DNA from: JADYZU01 sp964443055
GTDB taxonomy: Bacteria > Pseudomonadota > Alphaproteobacteria > Rhodobacterales > Rhodobacteraceae
Assembly: GCA_964443055.1 (NCBI GenBank)
Contig: CAYUBT010000022.1
Location: forward strand, 1-22,489
DNA length: 22,489 bases
Direction of reading: 5' to 3'
A program made the position numbers and the translations under genes. Positions 1 through 7,518 of this stretch are shown one piece after another; the first letter of the stretch is position 1, and each line of letters opens with the position of its first letter. The notes beneath the pieces were generated by a model. It was not told the origin of the DNA and did not search any database. It was given only the letters and a program-made list of their open reading frames with translations.

Positions 1-1106
1 CCCATGATTTCAACAACCTGCTGACCGCGATTTCAGGCCATTGCGACCTGCTGCTCCTGCGCCGGGACGAGACCGACCCCGACTGGCCCGACCTCGCCCA
101 GATCCGCCAGAATGCCAATCGCGCGGCCGGGCTCGTGAGCCAGCTGCTTGCCTTTTCCCGCAAGCAGAGCCTCGTGCCCGAGGTGATCGACCTGCGCGAC
201 ACGCTCGCCGATCTCACCCATCTGCTCAACCGGCTCGTGGGTGAGAAGGTGCATCTCGTCCTCGAACACGATCCCGCCCTGAAGCCGATCCGCGCCGACC
301 GGCGGCAGCTCGAACAGGTGATCATGAATCTGGTCGTGAACGCCCGCGACGCCATGCCCGGGGGTGGCGAGATCAGGATCGAGACCGCGAACCGTCACCT
401 TGACGGACCATATGAACGCGACCGTGCCCGCGTCCCGGCGGGTGACCATGTCACCGTGCGGGTGATCGACCGCGGCGCGGGCATCGCCCCCGAACGCATG
501 CCGATGATCTTCGAGCCCTTCTACACGACGAAACGTGTGGGCGAGGGCACGGGCCTCGGCCTGTCCACCGCCTACGGGATCGTCAAGCAGACCGGCGGTT
601 TCATCTTCGCCGATTCCATGCCGGGCGAGGGCACGACATTCAGTCTCTGGTTCCCCGCCAGCCGCGAGCGCCTGCAGCCTGCCACATCGCCGTCGAAATC
701 CGTCCTGTCGCGTGTTCCGGGTGGCGGCGTCGTGCTTCTGGTCGAGGATGAGGCTCCCGTGCGCGCCTTCGCTGCGCGCGCCCTGCGCCTGCGCGGCCAC
801 CAGGTGCTCGAGGCCGACAGCGCCGAGGCCGCTCTCGCCCTGCTCGCCGACCCCGGCCTGCGCGTCGATGTCTTTCTCAGTGATGTCGTCATGCCGGGCA
901 AGGACGGCCCGACCTGGGTGCGTGAGGCGCTGGCCGACCGGCCGGGAACCCGCGTGATCTTCGTCTCGGGCTATGCCGCCGACGGATTCGCCGACCACCG
1001 CGCCCTGATCCCGGGCGCGGCCTTTCTGCCCAAGCCCTTCTCGCTCACCGATCTTGCCGAGGCAGTGCAGCAGCAGTTGCAATGGCCCCAGGAGGATGCT
1101 GCATGA
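1..1106 (+). CDS. cckA: CckA-type hybrid histidine kinase, 5'-truncated by window edge
   Basis: The open frame enters at base 3 directly in the phospho-acceptor box (HDFNNLLTAISGHCDLLLL), so the sensor/PAS and membrane part lies outside the window. The HATPase domain follows: N-box EQVIMNLVVNARDAMPGGG, G1-like DRGAGI, F-box FEPFYTTK and G2 GTGLGLSTAYGIV. A C-terminal receiver carries the acidic pair in LVEDEAP, the phospho-acceptor Asp at 882-884 (LSDVVMPG) and the Lys in LPKPF. This order and the HDFNNLLTAI..GHCDLLLL box are characteristic of CckA, which phosphorylates ChpT and through it CtrA, controlling cell cycle or, in Rhodobacterales, motility and gene transfer agents. The gene ends 4 bp from the convergent dehydratase, so it is probably a core gene flanking the accessory sugar island. 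Another hybrid kinase of the same class cannot be fully excluded without the N-terminus. Confidence 0.87.
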   Translation, partial: HDFNNLLTAISGHCDLLLLRRDETDPDWPDLAQIRQNANRAAGLVSQLLAFSRKQSLVPEVIDLRDTLADLTHLLNRLVGEKVHLVLEHDPALKPIRADRRQLEQVIMNLVVNARDAMPGGGEIRIETANRHLDGPYERDRARVPAGDHVTVRVIDRGAGIAPERMPMIFEPFYTTKRVGEGTGLGLSTAYGIVKQTGGFIFADSMPGEGTTFSLWFPASRERLQPATSPSKSVLSRVPGGGVVLLVEDEAPVRAFAARALRLRGHQVLEADSAEAALALLADPGLRVDVFLSDVVMPGKDGPTWVREALADRPGTRVIFVSGYAADGFADHRALIPGAAFLPKPFSLTDLAEAVQQQLQWPQEDAA

Positions 1107-1110
1107 AGGG

Positions 1111-2625
1111 CTACATCACCGCGCCGATGTTCCAGGGCACGAATTCCGCGCCGCCAAACCCCAGCGCCTCGGATTTCGTCGCCTCGCCCGATGCCACGCG
1201 GATCCAGTGCTCGAAGATTTCGTGTCCCTTCTCCTCGATGCTGACCCCCGCCGAGACGATGTCGCCGCAATTGATGTCCATGTCCTCGGACATATGCGCA
1301 TACATTTCGGAATTGGTGGCCAGCTTCACGCAGGGCACCGGCTGGAACCCCGAGACCGAGCCGCGCCCGGTGGTGAAACACACCAGATTCGACCCCGATG
1401 CGATCTGGCCGGTGACCGAGACCGGGTCATAGCCGGGGCTGTCCATGAAGGTGAACCCCTTGGCCGTCACCTCCTCCCCGTAAAGGCAGACCTGCGCGAG
1501 CGGCGCGGTGCCGCCCTTGGCCACCGCCCCCAGCGATTTCTCGAGGATGGTCGTCAACCCGCCCCTCTTGTTCCCGGGCGAGGGGTTGTTGTCCATCTCG
1601 GCCCCGCGCCGCGCGGTGTAATCCTCCCACCACCGGATGCGTTCGACGAGCTTCTCGCCCACCTCGCGGCTGACGGCGCGCCGCGTCAGCAGATGCTCCG
1701 CACCGTAAACCTCGGGTGTCTCGGCCAGAATCGTGGTGCCGCCATGGGCGACGAGCAGGTCGCTCGCCGCGCCGAGCGCCGGATTGGCGGTGATCCCCGA
1801 ATATCCGTCCGAGCCGCCGCATTGCAGCGCCACCGTCAGTTCCGAGACCGGAGCGGGCGTGCGGGTGACCTTGTTCGCCTCGGCGGCCATCTCGCGCAGG
1901 GCCGCCACCCCGCGCTCGACCGTCCGTCGTGTGCCGCCCTCGTTCTGGATCGTCATCGTGCGGAACAGCCCGTCGCCGCGCAGGGCACCCTCGCGGATGA
2001 TGTCGGGGACCTGCATGACCTCGCAACCAAGGCCCACCAGAAGCACGGCACCGAAATTGGGGTTGCGCGCATAGCCGCGCAAGGTGCGTATGAACGTGTC
2101 ATAGCCCTCGTCGCGATGGGCCATGCCGCAACCCATGCCATGCGCGACGGGCACGACCCCGTCGATATGGGGAAACCCGGCCAGCCAGCCCTGACGCTCG
2201 ACCTCCTCTGCGATGAAGCGCGCGACCGAGCCCGAACAGTTCACCGACGTCAGCACCCCCAGATAGTTGCGTGTGCCCACCCGTCCGTCGCCCCGGCGGA
2301 AGCCCATGAAATCGCGCGGCTCTGCAGGCAGGTCCGGCATGCGCAGATCCGAGGAATAGGCGTAATTCGTGTCGTGCCCGCCCATCCCCAGATTGTGCGA
2401 ATGGATATGCTCGCCCGGTGCGATGGCCGTCGTCGCGATGCCGATGATCTGGCCGTAACGGATCACCTGCGCGCCCGGCGTGATCGGGGCGGTCGCGATC
2501 TTGTGCCCGCGCGGCACCGGCGCGGGCAGGACGATTCCCTCGACCTTCTCGCCCTGCGGCAGATCGGCCAGCGCGACGACGAGATTGTCGCCGGGGTTGA
2601 GGCGGATGAAACGGGGCGGCGTCAT
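1111..2625 (-). CDS. UxaA-family dehydratase (altronate dehydratase-like)
   Basis: A 504-residue protein, close to the roughly 495 residues of E. coli UxaA. The N-terminal SAF domain (about residues 1-85) has the His motifs RGHKIA and GEHIHSHN. The main domain has family blocks GLGCEV, CGGSDGYSGITANPALG, NPSPGNKRGG, EKSLGA, TTGRGS and KLATNSE, which match UxaA/GarD iron-dependent sugar-acid dehydratases. The expected reaction is dehydration of an aldonate or aldarate to a 2-keto-3-deoxy acid in the cytoplasm; the exact acid (altronate, galactarate or other) cannot be read. I place the start at 2625, where GAGGA sits 7 nt upstream. An in-frame ATG at 2661 gives 516 residues but has no visible ribosome binding site. 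The gene is divergent from the GntR regulator and shares the operator at 2689. No 2-keto-3-deoxy kinase or aldolase is evident nearby. Confidence 0.85.
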   Translation of the reverse strand: MTPPRFIRLNPGDNLVVALADLPQGEKVEGIVLPAPVPRGHKIATAPITPGAQVIRYGQIIGIATTAIAPGEHIHSHNLGMGGHDTNYAYSSDLRMPDLPAEPRDFMGFRRGDGRVGTRNYLGVLTSVNCSGSVARFIAEEVERQGWLAGFPHIDGVVPVAHGMGCGMAHRDEGYDTFIRTLRGYARNPNFGAVLLVGLGCEVMQVPDIIREGALRGDGLFRTMTIQNEGGTRRTVERGVAALREMAAEANKVTRTPAPVSELTVALQCGGSDGYSGITANPALGAASDLLVAHGGTTILAETPEVYGAEHLLTRRAVSREVGEKLVERIRWWEDYTARRGAEMDNNPSPGNKRGGLTTILEKSLGAVAKGGTAPLAQVCLYGEEVTAKGFTFMDSPGYDPVSVTGQIASGSNLVCFTTGRGSVSGFQPVPCVKLATNSEMYAHMSEDMDINCGDIVSAGVSIEEKGHEIFEHWIRVASGEATKSEALGFGGAEFVPWNIGAVM

Positions 2626-2668
2626 GGACTTGTCCTCGGGAGGGAAACTGGCATGGATCATCGTGTCA

Positions 2669-2696
2669 TTGACAGGCGGGGCCCGACAGCTAACAT
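2669..2696 (+). promoter_or_regulatory. Predicted promoter of the gntR operon
   Basis: A perfect -35 TTGACA (2669-2674) is followed after 16 nt by TAACAT (2691-2696, 4 of 6 matches to TATAAT). A start about 7 nt after the -10 falls at 2703, the A of the gntR ATG, and there is no Shine-Dalgarno before that ATG. This predicts a leaderless mRNA. It is inferred from sequence only. Confidence 0.55.
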
Positions 2697-2702
2697 GTCA
2701 GT
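2689..2702. promoter_or_regulatory. Operator copy 1 (GCTAAC-AT-GTCAGT)
   Basis: Imperfect palindrome GCTAACATGTCAGT in the uxaA/gntR divergent region. It overlaps the predicted -10 and abuts the gntR start codon, an ideal place for autorepression. It shares GCTAACATGTC exactly with the site at 6325 and ACATGTCAG with the site at 13909. GntR/FCD regulators commonly bind short palindromes of this type near their own gene; binding here is inferred. Confidence 0.65.
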
Positions 2703-3431
2703 ATGCTAGAACTGAACAGGGACGACAGGCAAGAGCCCGAAAATGCGGCACCCCGGCTTGCGCCGCTGGATGCGTTCGAGGGCACACTCGCGCAGCGCTG
2801 CTATCAGAGCCTGCGGGCGGCGATCCTCGACCTGACGTGTCCGCCGGGCGAGCTCCTGCGCAAGCAGGAGCTTTGCGCCCGTTTCGGCGTCTCGCGCAGC
2901 CCGGTCTCCGAGGCTCTGGCGCGGCTCGCCGCCGAGGGGCTCGTCACCATCATCCCGCAATCGGGCAGCTATGTCGCGCGGCTGTCGATGGATGAGATGC
3001 GCGAGGGTGCCTTCCTGCGCGAGGCGCTTGAACTCGCCGCGGTCGAGCGTGTGGCCGGGACAGCGGATGCGGCGCTGATCGACAGTCTCGCGCGCAACAT
3101 CGCCCGGCAGGAGGAATGCCATGCCCGCACCGACCATGCGGGTTTTCACGCTGCGGATGCGGAATTTCACGACCTGATCCTTTCGGCCACGGGATTCCGC
3201 CGCCTTGCCCTGTTGAGCGAGACCGCCTGGGTCCATGTGAACCGGGCCCGCCGCCTGCTCCTGCCCGAGCCGGGGCGGCTTGCGGACACGATCGAGGAAC
3301 ATCGCGCGATCGTCGCGGCGCTTGCGGCCCGTGACCCGCAGGCCGCACGCGCGGCGACGCGGCTGCATCTGGGCAGGCTGCTGGGGCGGCTCGAACCCCT
3401 GGCCCATGAACAGCCCGGGCTTTTCTCATGA
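2703..3431 (+). CDS. GntR-family regulator, FCD (FadR-type) subfamily
   Basis: A 242-residue transcription factor. The winged helix-turn-helix spans about residues 30-92, with recognition region LCARFGVSRSPVSEALARL and wing IPQSGSYVA. The C-terminal all-helical FCD ligand domain (about 98-230) keeps the metal/ligand pattern FHAADAEFHDL (His156), EEH (His200) and RLHLGRLL (His222), so it probably senses a carboxylate, such as a sugar acid, through a bound metal. It is the first gene of an operon with the isomerase and PfkB kinase, and divergent from the dehydratase. The ATG at 2703 has no Shine-Dalgarno but coincides with the predicted transcription start; no other ATG occurs before the wHTH. 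It is the likely regulator of the three shared palindromic sites, which is an inference from position. Family assignment is secure; the ligand is unknown. Confidence 0.9.
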   Translation: MLELNRDDRQEPENAAPRLAPLDAFEGTLAQRCYQSLRAAILDLTCPPGELLRKQELCARFGVSRSPVSEALARLAAEGLVTIIPQSGSYVARLSMDEMREGAFLREALELAAVERVAGTADAALIDSLARNIARQEECHARTDHAGFHAADAEFHDLILSATGFRRLALLSETAWVHVNRARRLLLPEPGRLADTIEEHRAIVAALAARDPQAARAATRLHLGRLLGRLEPLAHEQPGLFS

Positions 3432-3438
3432 GGATCGC

Positions 3439-4407
3439 ATGATCGACACGCGCCCGCTCTACGCCGCAAGGCTCAACGCATTCCGCCACGGCCTGCCGGG
3501 CAGGCCGGGGATCGGCGACCTGATCGCGCGGGCGGGCACGGTGACGGGGCTCGATGCTGCCGATCTCAATTTTCCCGACCATTTCGAGGGCGAGAGCCCC
3601 CGGACGCTTGCCACCATGCTTGCGGATGCGGGCCTTGCGCTTAACGGGGTGGCGATGCGCTATTATACCGATCCGGGGTTCCGCCTCGGCGCATTTACCA
3701 ACCCGGATCGCAAGCTACGGCAGCAGGCCATCGACATGACGAAGGCGGGGCTCGATGCGCTGGGCGAGATGGGACAGGGGGTGATGACGCTCTGGATGGG
3801 CCAGGACGGGGTCGATTACTCCTTCCAGGGCGACCACGCGCGGATGTGGGACGACACGCTCGCCGCGCTTGACGAGGTCTGCGCCCATGCGCCCGATCAG
3901 CCTGTCGCCATCGAATACAAGCCGAACGAGCCGCGCGCCTATGCCCTCATGCCCGATGCGGCGACGACGCTGCTTGCCGTGCGCGAGGTCGGGCGCGACA
4001 ATCTCGGCGTTGCGCTCGATTTCTGCCATGTGCTCTTTGCCGACGAGATCCCCGCACAGGCGGCGGCCCTGATCGCGCGCCATTCGCGGCTTCTGGGCGT
4101 GCATCTGAATGACGGTTACGGCAAGCGCGACGACGGGCTGATGGCCGGTTCGGTCCATCCGGTGCAGACGGTGGAACTCTTCCTTGAACTCGACCGCCAA
4201 GGCTATGATGGCGCGATCTATTTCGACACTTTCCCCGATCACGGCGGGCTCGATCCGGTGGCCGAATCCGCAGCCAATGTCGCCATGGCCGAGCGGTTGC
4301 GGGCGGCGGCGGGGCGGTTGCGCGGCGATGCGGCGCTGACCGAGGCCATCGCGCGGCAGGATGCCGCCGCCGCGCTCCATATTGTCGCCGCGGCACTTTA
4401 TCGATGA
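3439..4407 (+). CDS. TIM-barrel sugar isomerase/epimerase (xylose/rhamnose isomerase-like)
   Basis: 322 residues, started at the ATG preceded by GAGGA with 4 nt spacing, 7 nt after the regulator gene. The metal-site pattern of the xylose isomerase-like barrel is visible: Glu159 (VAIEYKPNE), Asp194 and His197 (VALDFCHVLF), His222 (GVHLNDGYG), the acidic loop RDDGLMAGSVHP (Asp231, Asp232) and Asp263 (YFDTFPD). The Glu-Asp-His-Asp order and the HxND...DD.L..GS block resemble L-rhamnose isomerases more than hexulose 3-epimerases, which usually end in Glu. A cytoplasmic ketose/aldose isomerase acting on a free sugar is most likely. The following kinase overlaps by 4 nt, suggesting the ketose product is phosphorylated next. 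The exact sugar is not identifiable. Confidence 0.75.
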   Translation: MIDTRPLYAARLNAFRHGLPGRPGIGDLIARAGTVTGLDAADLNFPDHFEGESPRTLATMLADAGLALNGVAMRYYTDPGFRLGAFTNPDRKLRQQAIDMTKAGLDALGEMGQGVMTLWMGQDGVDYSFQGDHARMWDDTLAALDEVCAHAPDQPVAIEYKPNEPRAYALMPDAATTLLAVREVGRDNLGVALDFCHVLFADEIPAQAAALIARHSRLLGVHLNDGYGKRDDGLMAGSVHPVQTVELFLELDRQGYDGAIYFDTFPDHGGLDPVAESAANVAMAERLRAAAGRLRGDAALTEAIARQDAAAALHIVAAALYR

Positions 4408-5279
4408 GCGTCTTCGTCTGTGGGGCGCTGCATCTCGACGTGATGGTTGATGCCCCGCATCTGCCGACCCCGGATGAAACCGTGACAGGCAGCGCCGTCG
4501 CCTATGCCTTCGGCGGTAAGGGAGGCAATCAGGCGGTCGCGGCCGCGCGGATGGGGGCGCGGGTCGAGATGGCGGGGCGCGTGGGCAGCGACGATTTCGC
4601 CCGTGCACTGCTGGGCGGGCTCGATGCGGCCGGGGTCGGCCGGGTCCAGGTGCAGGAAGTTTCGGGGGCCTCGGGGATGAGCGTTGCCATTGTCGAGACG
4701 GGTGGCACCTATGGCGCGGTGATCGTCTCGGCGGCCAATCTTCAGAACGACGGGCGCATTACCCTGCCGTCCGGCTGCACCAGCCTTCTGCTGCAAAACG
4801 AAATTCCGGCCAGCGCGAACCATGAGGCCGCGAACCGCGCCCGTGCGGCCGGTGTGCGTGTCATCCTCAATGCGGCTCCCGCACGGGTTGATGACATGGG
4901 GCTTCTGGCGCTGACCGATCTTCTGGTCGTCAATCGCGTCGAGGCGGCGCAGCTTCTGGGGCTGGACCGGCTGGATGACCCCCTCGCCGCCGCGGCAAGC
5001 CTTGTCGCACTCGGGCCGGGACAGGTGATCGTCACGCTCGGCGGCGATGGTCTTGTGCTGTTCGATGGCAAGGCGCGGCACAGTCCCGCGCGTCGCGTTC
5101 AGGTGGCCTCGACCCATGGCGCGGGCGATGCGTTCATCGGTGCGCTGGCGGCAAGGCTGGACCAGGACGACGCGCTTTTCGCTGCCTGTTCCTTCGCGCA
5201 AGGGGCGGCGGCGCTTCATGTCGCCGCGCCACCCGAAGCCCGCGCCGCGATCACCCCGGCGCAGGTGCTTGCGCTCTGA
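4404..5279 (+). CDS. PfkB-family carbohydrate kinase (first copy)
   Basis: 291 residues. The N-terminal PfkB signature GGKGGNQAVAAARMG is at about 37-51, and the C-terminal signature THGAGDAFIGAL has the anion-hole GAGD at 239-242, Asp242 being the catalytic base. The protein is ribokinase-like: NQAVAAAR is typical of ribokinases. The His in place of the usual Thr before GAGD (STHGAGD, usually TTGAGD) is a small departure. The start codon overlaps the isomerase stop as ATGA, so the two are translationally coupled and probably act in sequence. The predicted reaction is ATP-dependent phosphorylation of a pentose, hexose or deoxyketonate in the cytoplasm. If the UxaA-like route operates, it could also be a 2-keto-3-deoxy acid kinase; sequence alone does not decide. 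It ends 3 bp from the convergent aldo/keto reductase gene. Confidence 0.82.
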   Translation: MSVFVCGALHLDVMVDAPHLPTPDETVTGSAVAYAFGGKGGNQAVAAARMGARVEMAGRVGSDDFARALLGGLDAAGVGRVQVQEVSGASGMSVAIVETGGTYGAVIVSAANLQNDGRITLPSGCTSLLLQNEIPASANHEAANRARAAGVRVILNAAPARVDDMGLLALTDLLVVNRVEAAQLLGLDRLDDPLAAAASLVALGPGQVIVTLGGDGLVLFDGKARHSPARRVQVASTHGAGDAFIGALAARLDQDDALFAACSFAQGAAALHVAAPPEARAAITPAQVLAL

Positions 5280-5282
5280 CGA

Positions 5283-6308
5283 TCACACGGGGGCATCCGG
5301 CGCGATCAGCCCCTCTGCCTTCAGCTCCTGCCAGAGCGCGGCCGGAATCTCTGCCCGTGCCGCGCGCAGATTGGCCTCGACCTCGCCTGCGTTCTTGCCG
5401 CCGGGGATGATCGAGACGACGGCGGGATGCCGCAGGGGGAACTGGAAGGCCGCATCGACCAGCCGAACATCATGGCGCGCGCAGACGGATTCGATCCGCG
5501 CGACCCGCTCCATCACCACAGGCGGGGCGGGTTCGTAATTGTAGAAGGCTCCCTCGCGCGCGCCGGTGGCGAGGATGCCGGAATTGTAGGGTCCGCCGAT
5601 CACCACGCCGATCCCGCGTTCGGTGGCCGGATTCATGAATCCGTCAAGCGCCTCCTGTTCGAGAAGCGTGTAGCGCCCGGCGAGCAGGAAGATGTCGAAA
5701 TCGCCCCGCTCCATCAGCCAGGCGGAGACCGGCCATTCGTTCAGTCCCGCGCCGAAGGCTGCGATCATTCCCTCCTCGCGCAGCCGCGACAGGGCGCGAT
5801 AGCCGCCATGCATGAACTCGCCGAGCTTGCCCTCGACCGCCGCCCAGGAGCCGTGGTTGAAGATGTCGAGATCATGGGCGAAGAGCAGGTCGATCCGGTC
5901 CACGCCCAGCCGTTCGAGACTGTGCTCGAGCGAGCGCAGGATGCCGTCATAGGTGTAGTCGTAGACCTCGGCCCGGTTCGGAACGTCGATGAACTTGCCG
6001 ATTCCGGTGCGGTCCTCGGCTGCGCAGGGGCGCATGAGGCGGCCGACCTTGGTCGAAAGGACGTAATCCTCGCGCCGCCGCCCGCGCAGGAAACGGTTGA
6101 GCCGGGTCTCGGCCAGACCCAGTCCGTAAAGCGGCGCGGTGTCGAAGACGCGCACGCCACCGTCCCAGGCGGCTTCGAGCGCGGCCTGAGCGTCCTCGTC
6201 GCTCACCGCCTGATAGAGATTGGCGAGCGGGGCGGTTCCCATCCCCAGTTCGGTGAAGGTGAGGCCTCGGGTGCCACGCCGGTCCCAATGCCTTGTCTTC
6301 AATTGCAT
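5283..6308 (-). CDS. Aldo/keto reductase, aldose 1-dehydrogenase-like
   Basis: 341 residues from the ATG at 6308, which has GAGGAG 8 nt upstream; a longer reading to 6353 would cross the operator and lacks a ribosome binding site. The AKR catalytic tetrad is intact: Asp56 (FDTAPLYG), Tyr61, Lys87 (LSTKVGRLM) and His145 (LLFAHDLDI). GGPYNSGIL and a C-terminal IIPGGKNAGEVEANL block are consistent with NAD(P) binding at the end of the barrel. Overall it resembles the D-threo-aldose 1-dehydrogenase / L-fucose dehydrogenase / pyridoxal 4-dehydrogenase branch, which oxidises an aldose or aldehyde to a lactone or acid. With FucU and a UxaA-type dehydratase nearby, aldose oxidation to an aldonolactone is the most coherent role. 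The substrate is inferred. It is transcribed alone, divergent from the M42 peptidase operon. Confidence 0.82.
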   Translation of the reverse strand: MQLKTRHWDRRGTRGLTFTELGMGTAPLANLYQAVSDEDAQAALEAAWDGGVRVFDTAPLYGLGLAETRLNRFLRGRRREDYVLSTKVGRLMRPCAAEDRTGIGKFIDVPNRAEVYDYTYDGILRSLEHSLERLGVDRIDLLFAHDLDIFNHGSWAAVEGKLGEFMHGGYRALSRLREEGMIAAFGAGLNEWPVSAWLMERGDFDIFLLAGRYTLLEQEALDGFMNPATERGIGVVIGGPYNSGILATGAREGAFYNYEPAPPVVMERVARIESVCARHDVRLVDAAFQFPLRHPAVVSIIPGGKNAGEVEANLRAARAEIPAALWQELKAEGLIAPDAPV

Positions 6309-6324
6309 CGCGCTTCTCCTCATG

Positions 6325-6338
6325 GCTAACATGTCGCC
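6325..6338. promoter_or_regulatory. Operator copy 2 (GCTAAC-AT-GTCGCC)
   Basis: GCTAACATGTCGCC in the divergent region between the aldo/keto reductase and the M42 peptidase genes. Eleven consecutive bases (GCTAACATGTC) are identical to operator copy 1; the right half-site is degenerate. It sits 16 bp upstream of the reductase start codon, where a repressor would block transcription. Rightward it contains the hexamer TAACAT also used as the gntR -10. Confidence 0.6.
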
Positions 6339-6403
6339 GACTCGCAGCGTCACGAAAGCAGATCACGGGCCTGCGCAACAGCATTTTACGGAAAGGGCCC
6401 CAG

Positions 6404-7492
6404 ATGGGTGCAATTCGTCAGGACCTGATCGACCTCATGCTGATCCCGGGCCTGTCCGGCCACGAGACCCGCGTCGCCCGTGCGATCCGCGACCGGCTGG
6501 CCGAGGACGGGATCGAGGCGACACCTGACCGGATGGGCAATCTCGCCGCGACCTTTTCCGGCGACGATGGCGCGCCGTCGGTCATGCTCTTCACCCATAC
6601 GGACCAGCTCGGTTTCTTCGTGCGCAGGATCGGGGAGGACGGCTTCGTCCGGGTGGAGCGCATGGGCGGCGTGTCCGAACGGGCCATGGCGGCCCAGGCG
6701 GTGGTGCTCTGCACCGACAAGGGCGACATTCCCGGCCTGATCATGAACAAGGCCCATCACGCCACCGGCCAGGAGGACAAATACCGCGTCGTCACCACAC
6801 GCGACATCCTGATCGACACCGGCCATGGCTCGAAAGCGGCCGTCGAGGCGGCGGGGGTGAAGATCGGCACCCCGGTCGTCTACCGCCCGCAGGTGATGGA
6901 GCTTGCCGGACGCCGCATCGCCGGGACCAGCATCGACGACCGTGCGGGCTGCGCCGTGGCGATGGAGGTCGCGCGGCGGCTGGCGGGGCGGAAGGGCGGG
7001 CCCACCGTCCATGTCGTCTTCACGGTGCAGGAGGAGTTCAACTTGCGCGGCGCACAGGTCGCGGCGCAGAGGCTGAAACCGGATTGCGCGATCCAGCTCG
7101 ATATCCTGCTGGCCACAGACAGCCCCGACATGGCCGATCACGGCGAGATCATGATGGGCGGGGGGCCGGGTATCTCGCTCTACAATTTCCACGGGCGGGG
7201 CACGCTGAACGGCACAATCCCGCATCCTGCCATGGTCCGCCTGTTCGAGGACACCGCCGCCGCCGAAGGCATCCCGCTGCAGCGTTCGGCCATGGTCGGC
7301 GTGCTCACCGACAATGCCTATGTGCAGCTCGTGGGCGAGGGCGTGGCCTGTATCGACGCGGGCTTTCCGATGCGCCATTCGCATTCCGCGCTCGAATCCT
7401 GCGATATCGGCGACCTCGAGCAGCTTGCCGACCTTCTCACCGCCGCCATCGCCGGGATCGGCCCCGATTTCCCGCTGATCCGCAGCCTCTGA
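6404..7492 (+). CDS. M42-family metallo-aminopeptidase
   Basis: 362 residues, close to the usual 340-360. The co-catalytic zinc site of clan MH is complete: HxD in LFTHTDQLGFF (His65, Asp67), SIDDRAG (Asp179), VQEEFNLRGA with base Glu210 and ligand Glu211, LDILLATDSPD (Asp233), and a C-terminal MRHSHSALES (His327). These are the hallmarks of M42 (FrvX/PepA-type glutamyl or deblocking aminopeptidases), large cytoplasmic oligomers that trim small peptides. The start at 6404 follows GGAAAGG; upstream in-frame ATGs would overlap the operator. It leads an operon with an FGGY kinase and a creatininase-like hydrolase. FrvX-type proteins do occur in carbohydrate operons, and the true substrate may be a small amide conjugate rather than a peptide (inference). 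Confidence 0.85.
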   Translation: MGAIRQDLIDLMLIPGLSGHETRVARAIRDRLAEDGIEATPDRMGNLAATFSGDDGAPSVMLFTHTDQLGFFVRRIGEDGFVRVERMGGVSERAMAAQAVVLCTDKGDIPGLIMNKAHHATGQEDKYRVVTTRDILIDTGHGSKAAVEAAGVKIGTPVVYRPQVMELAGRRIAGTSIDDRAGCAVAMEVARRLAGRKGGPTVHVVFTVQEEFNLRGAQVAAQRLKPDCAIQLDILLATDSPDMADHGEIMMGGGPGISLYNFHGRGTLNGTIPHPAMVRLFEDTAAAEGIPLQRSAMVGVLTDNAYVQLVGEGVACIDAGFPMRHSHSALESCDIGDLEQLADLLTAAIAGIGPDFPLIRSL

Positions 7493-7518
7493 TCTTTCCC
7501 CGGCTACAGGAGCAGCCC

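Noticed and set aside
2625..2661. Longer start (ATG 2661) for the UxaA-type dehydratase
   Set aside because: No ribosome binding site upstream, and the extra 12 residues precede the conserved SAF start. ATG 2625 has GAGGA at good spacing.
1054..2709. Long + strand ORF of 551 codons
   Set aside because: It is antisense to the UxaA-type dehydratase, which has clear family motifs. The + strand translation is Arg/His/Asp-rich with no recognisable domain, a typical GC-rich shadow frame.
6308..6353. Longer start (6353) for the aldo/keto reductase
   Set aside because: It would place the shared operator inside the coding region and adds 15 unconserved residues, whereas ATG 6308 has GAGGAG.
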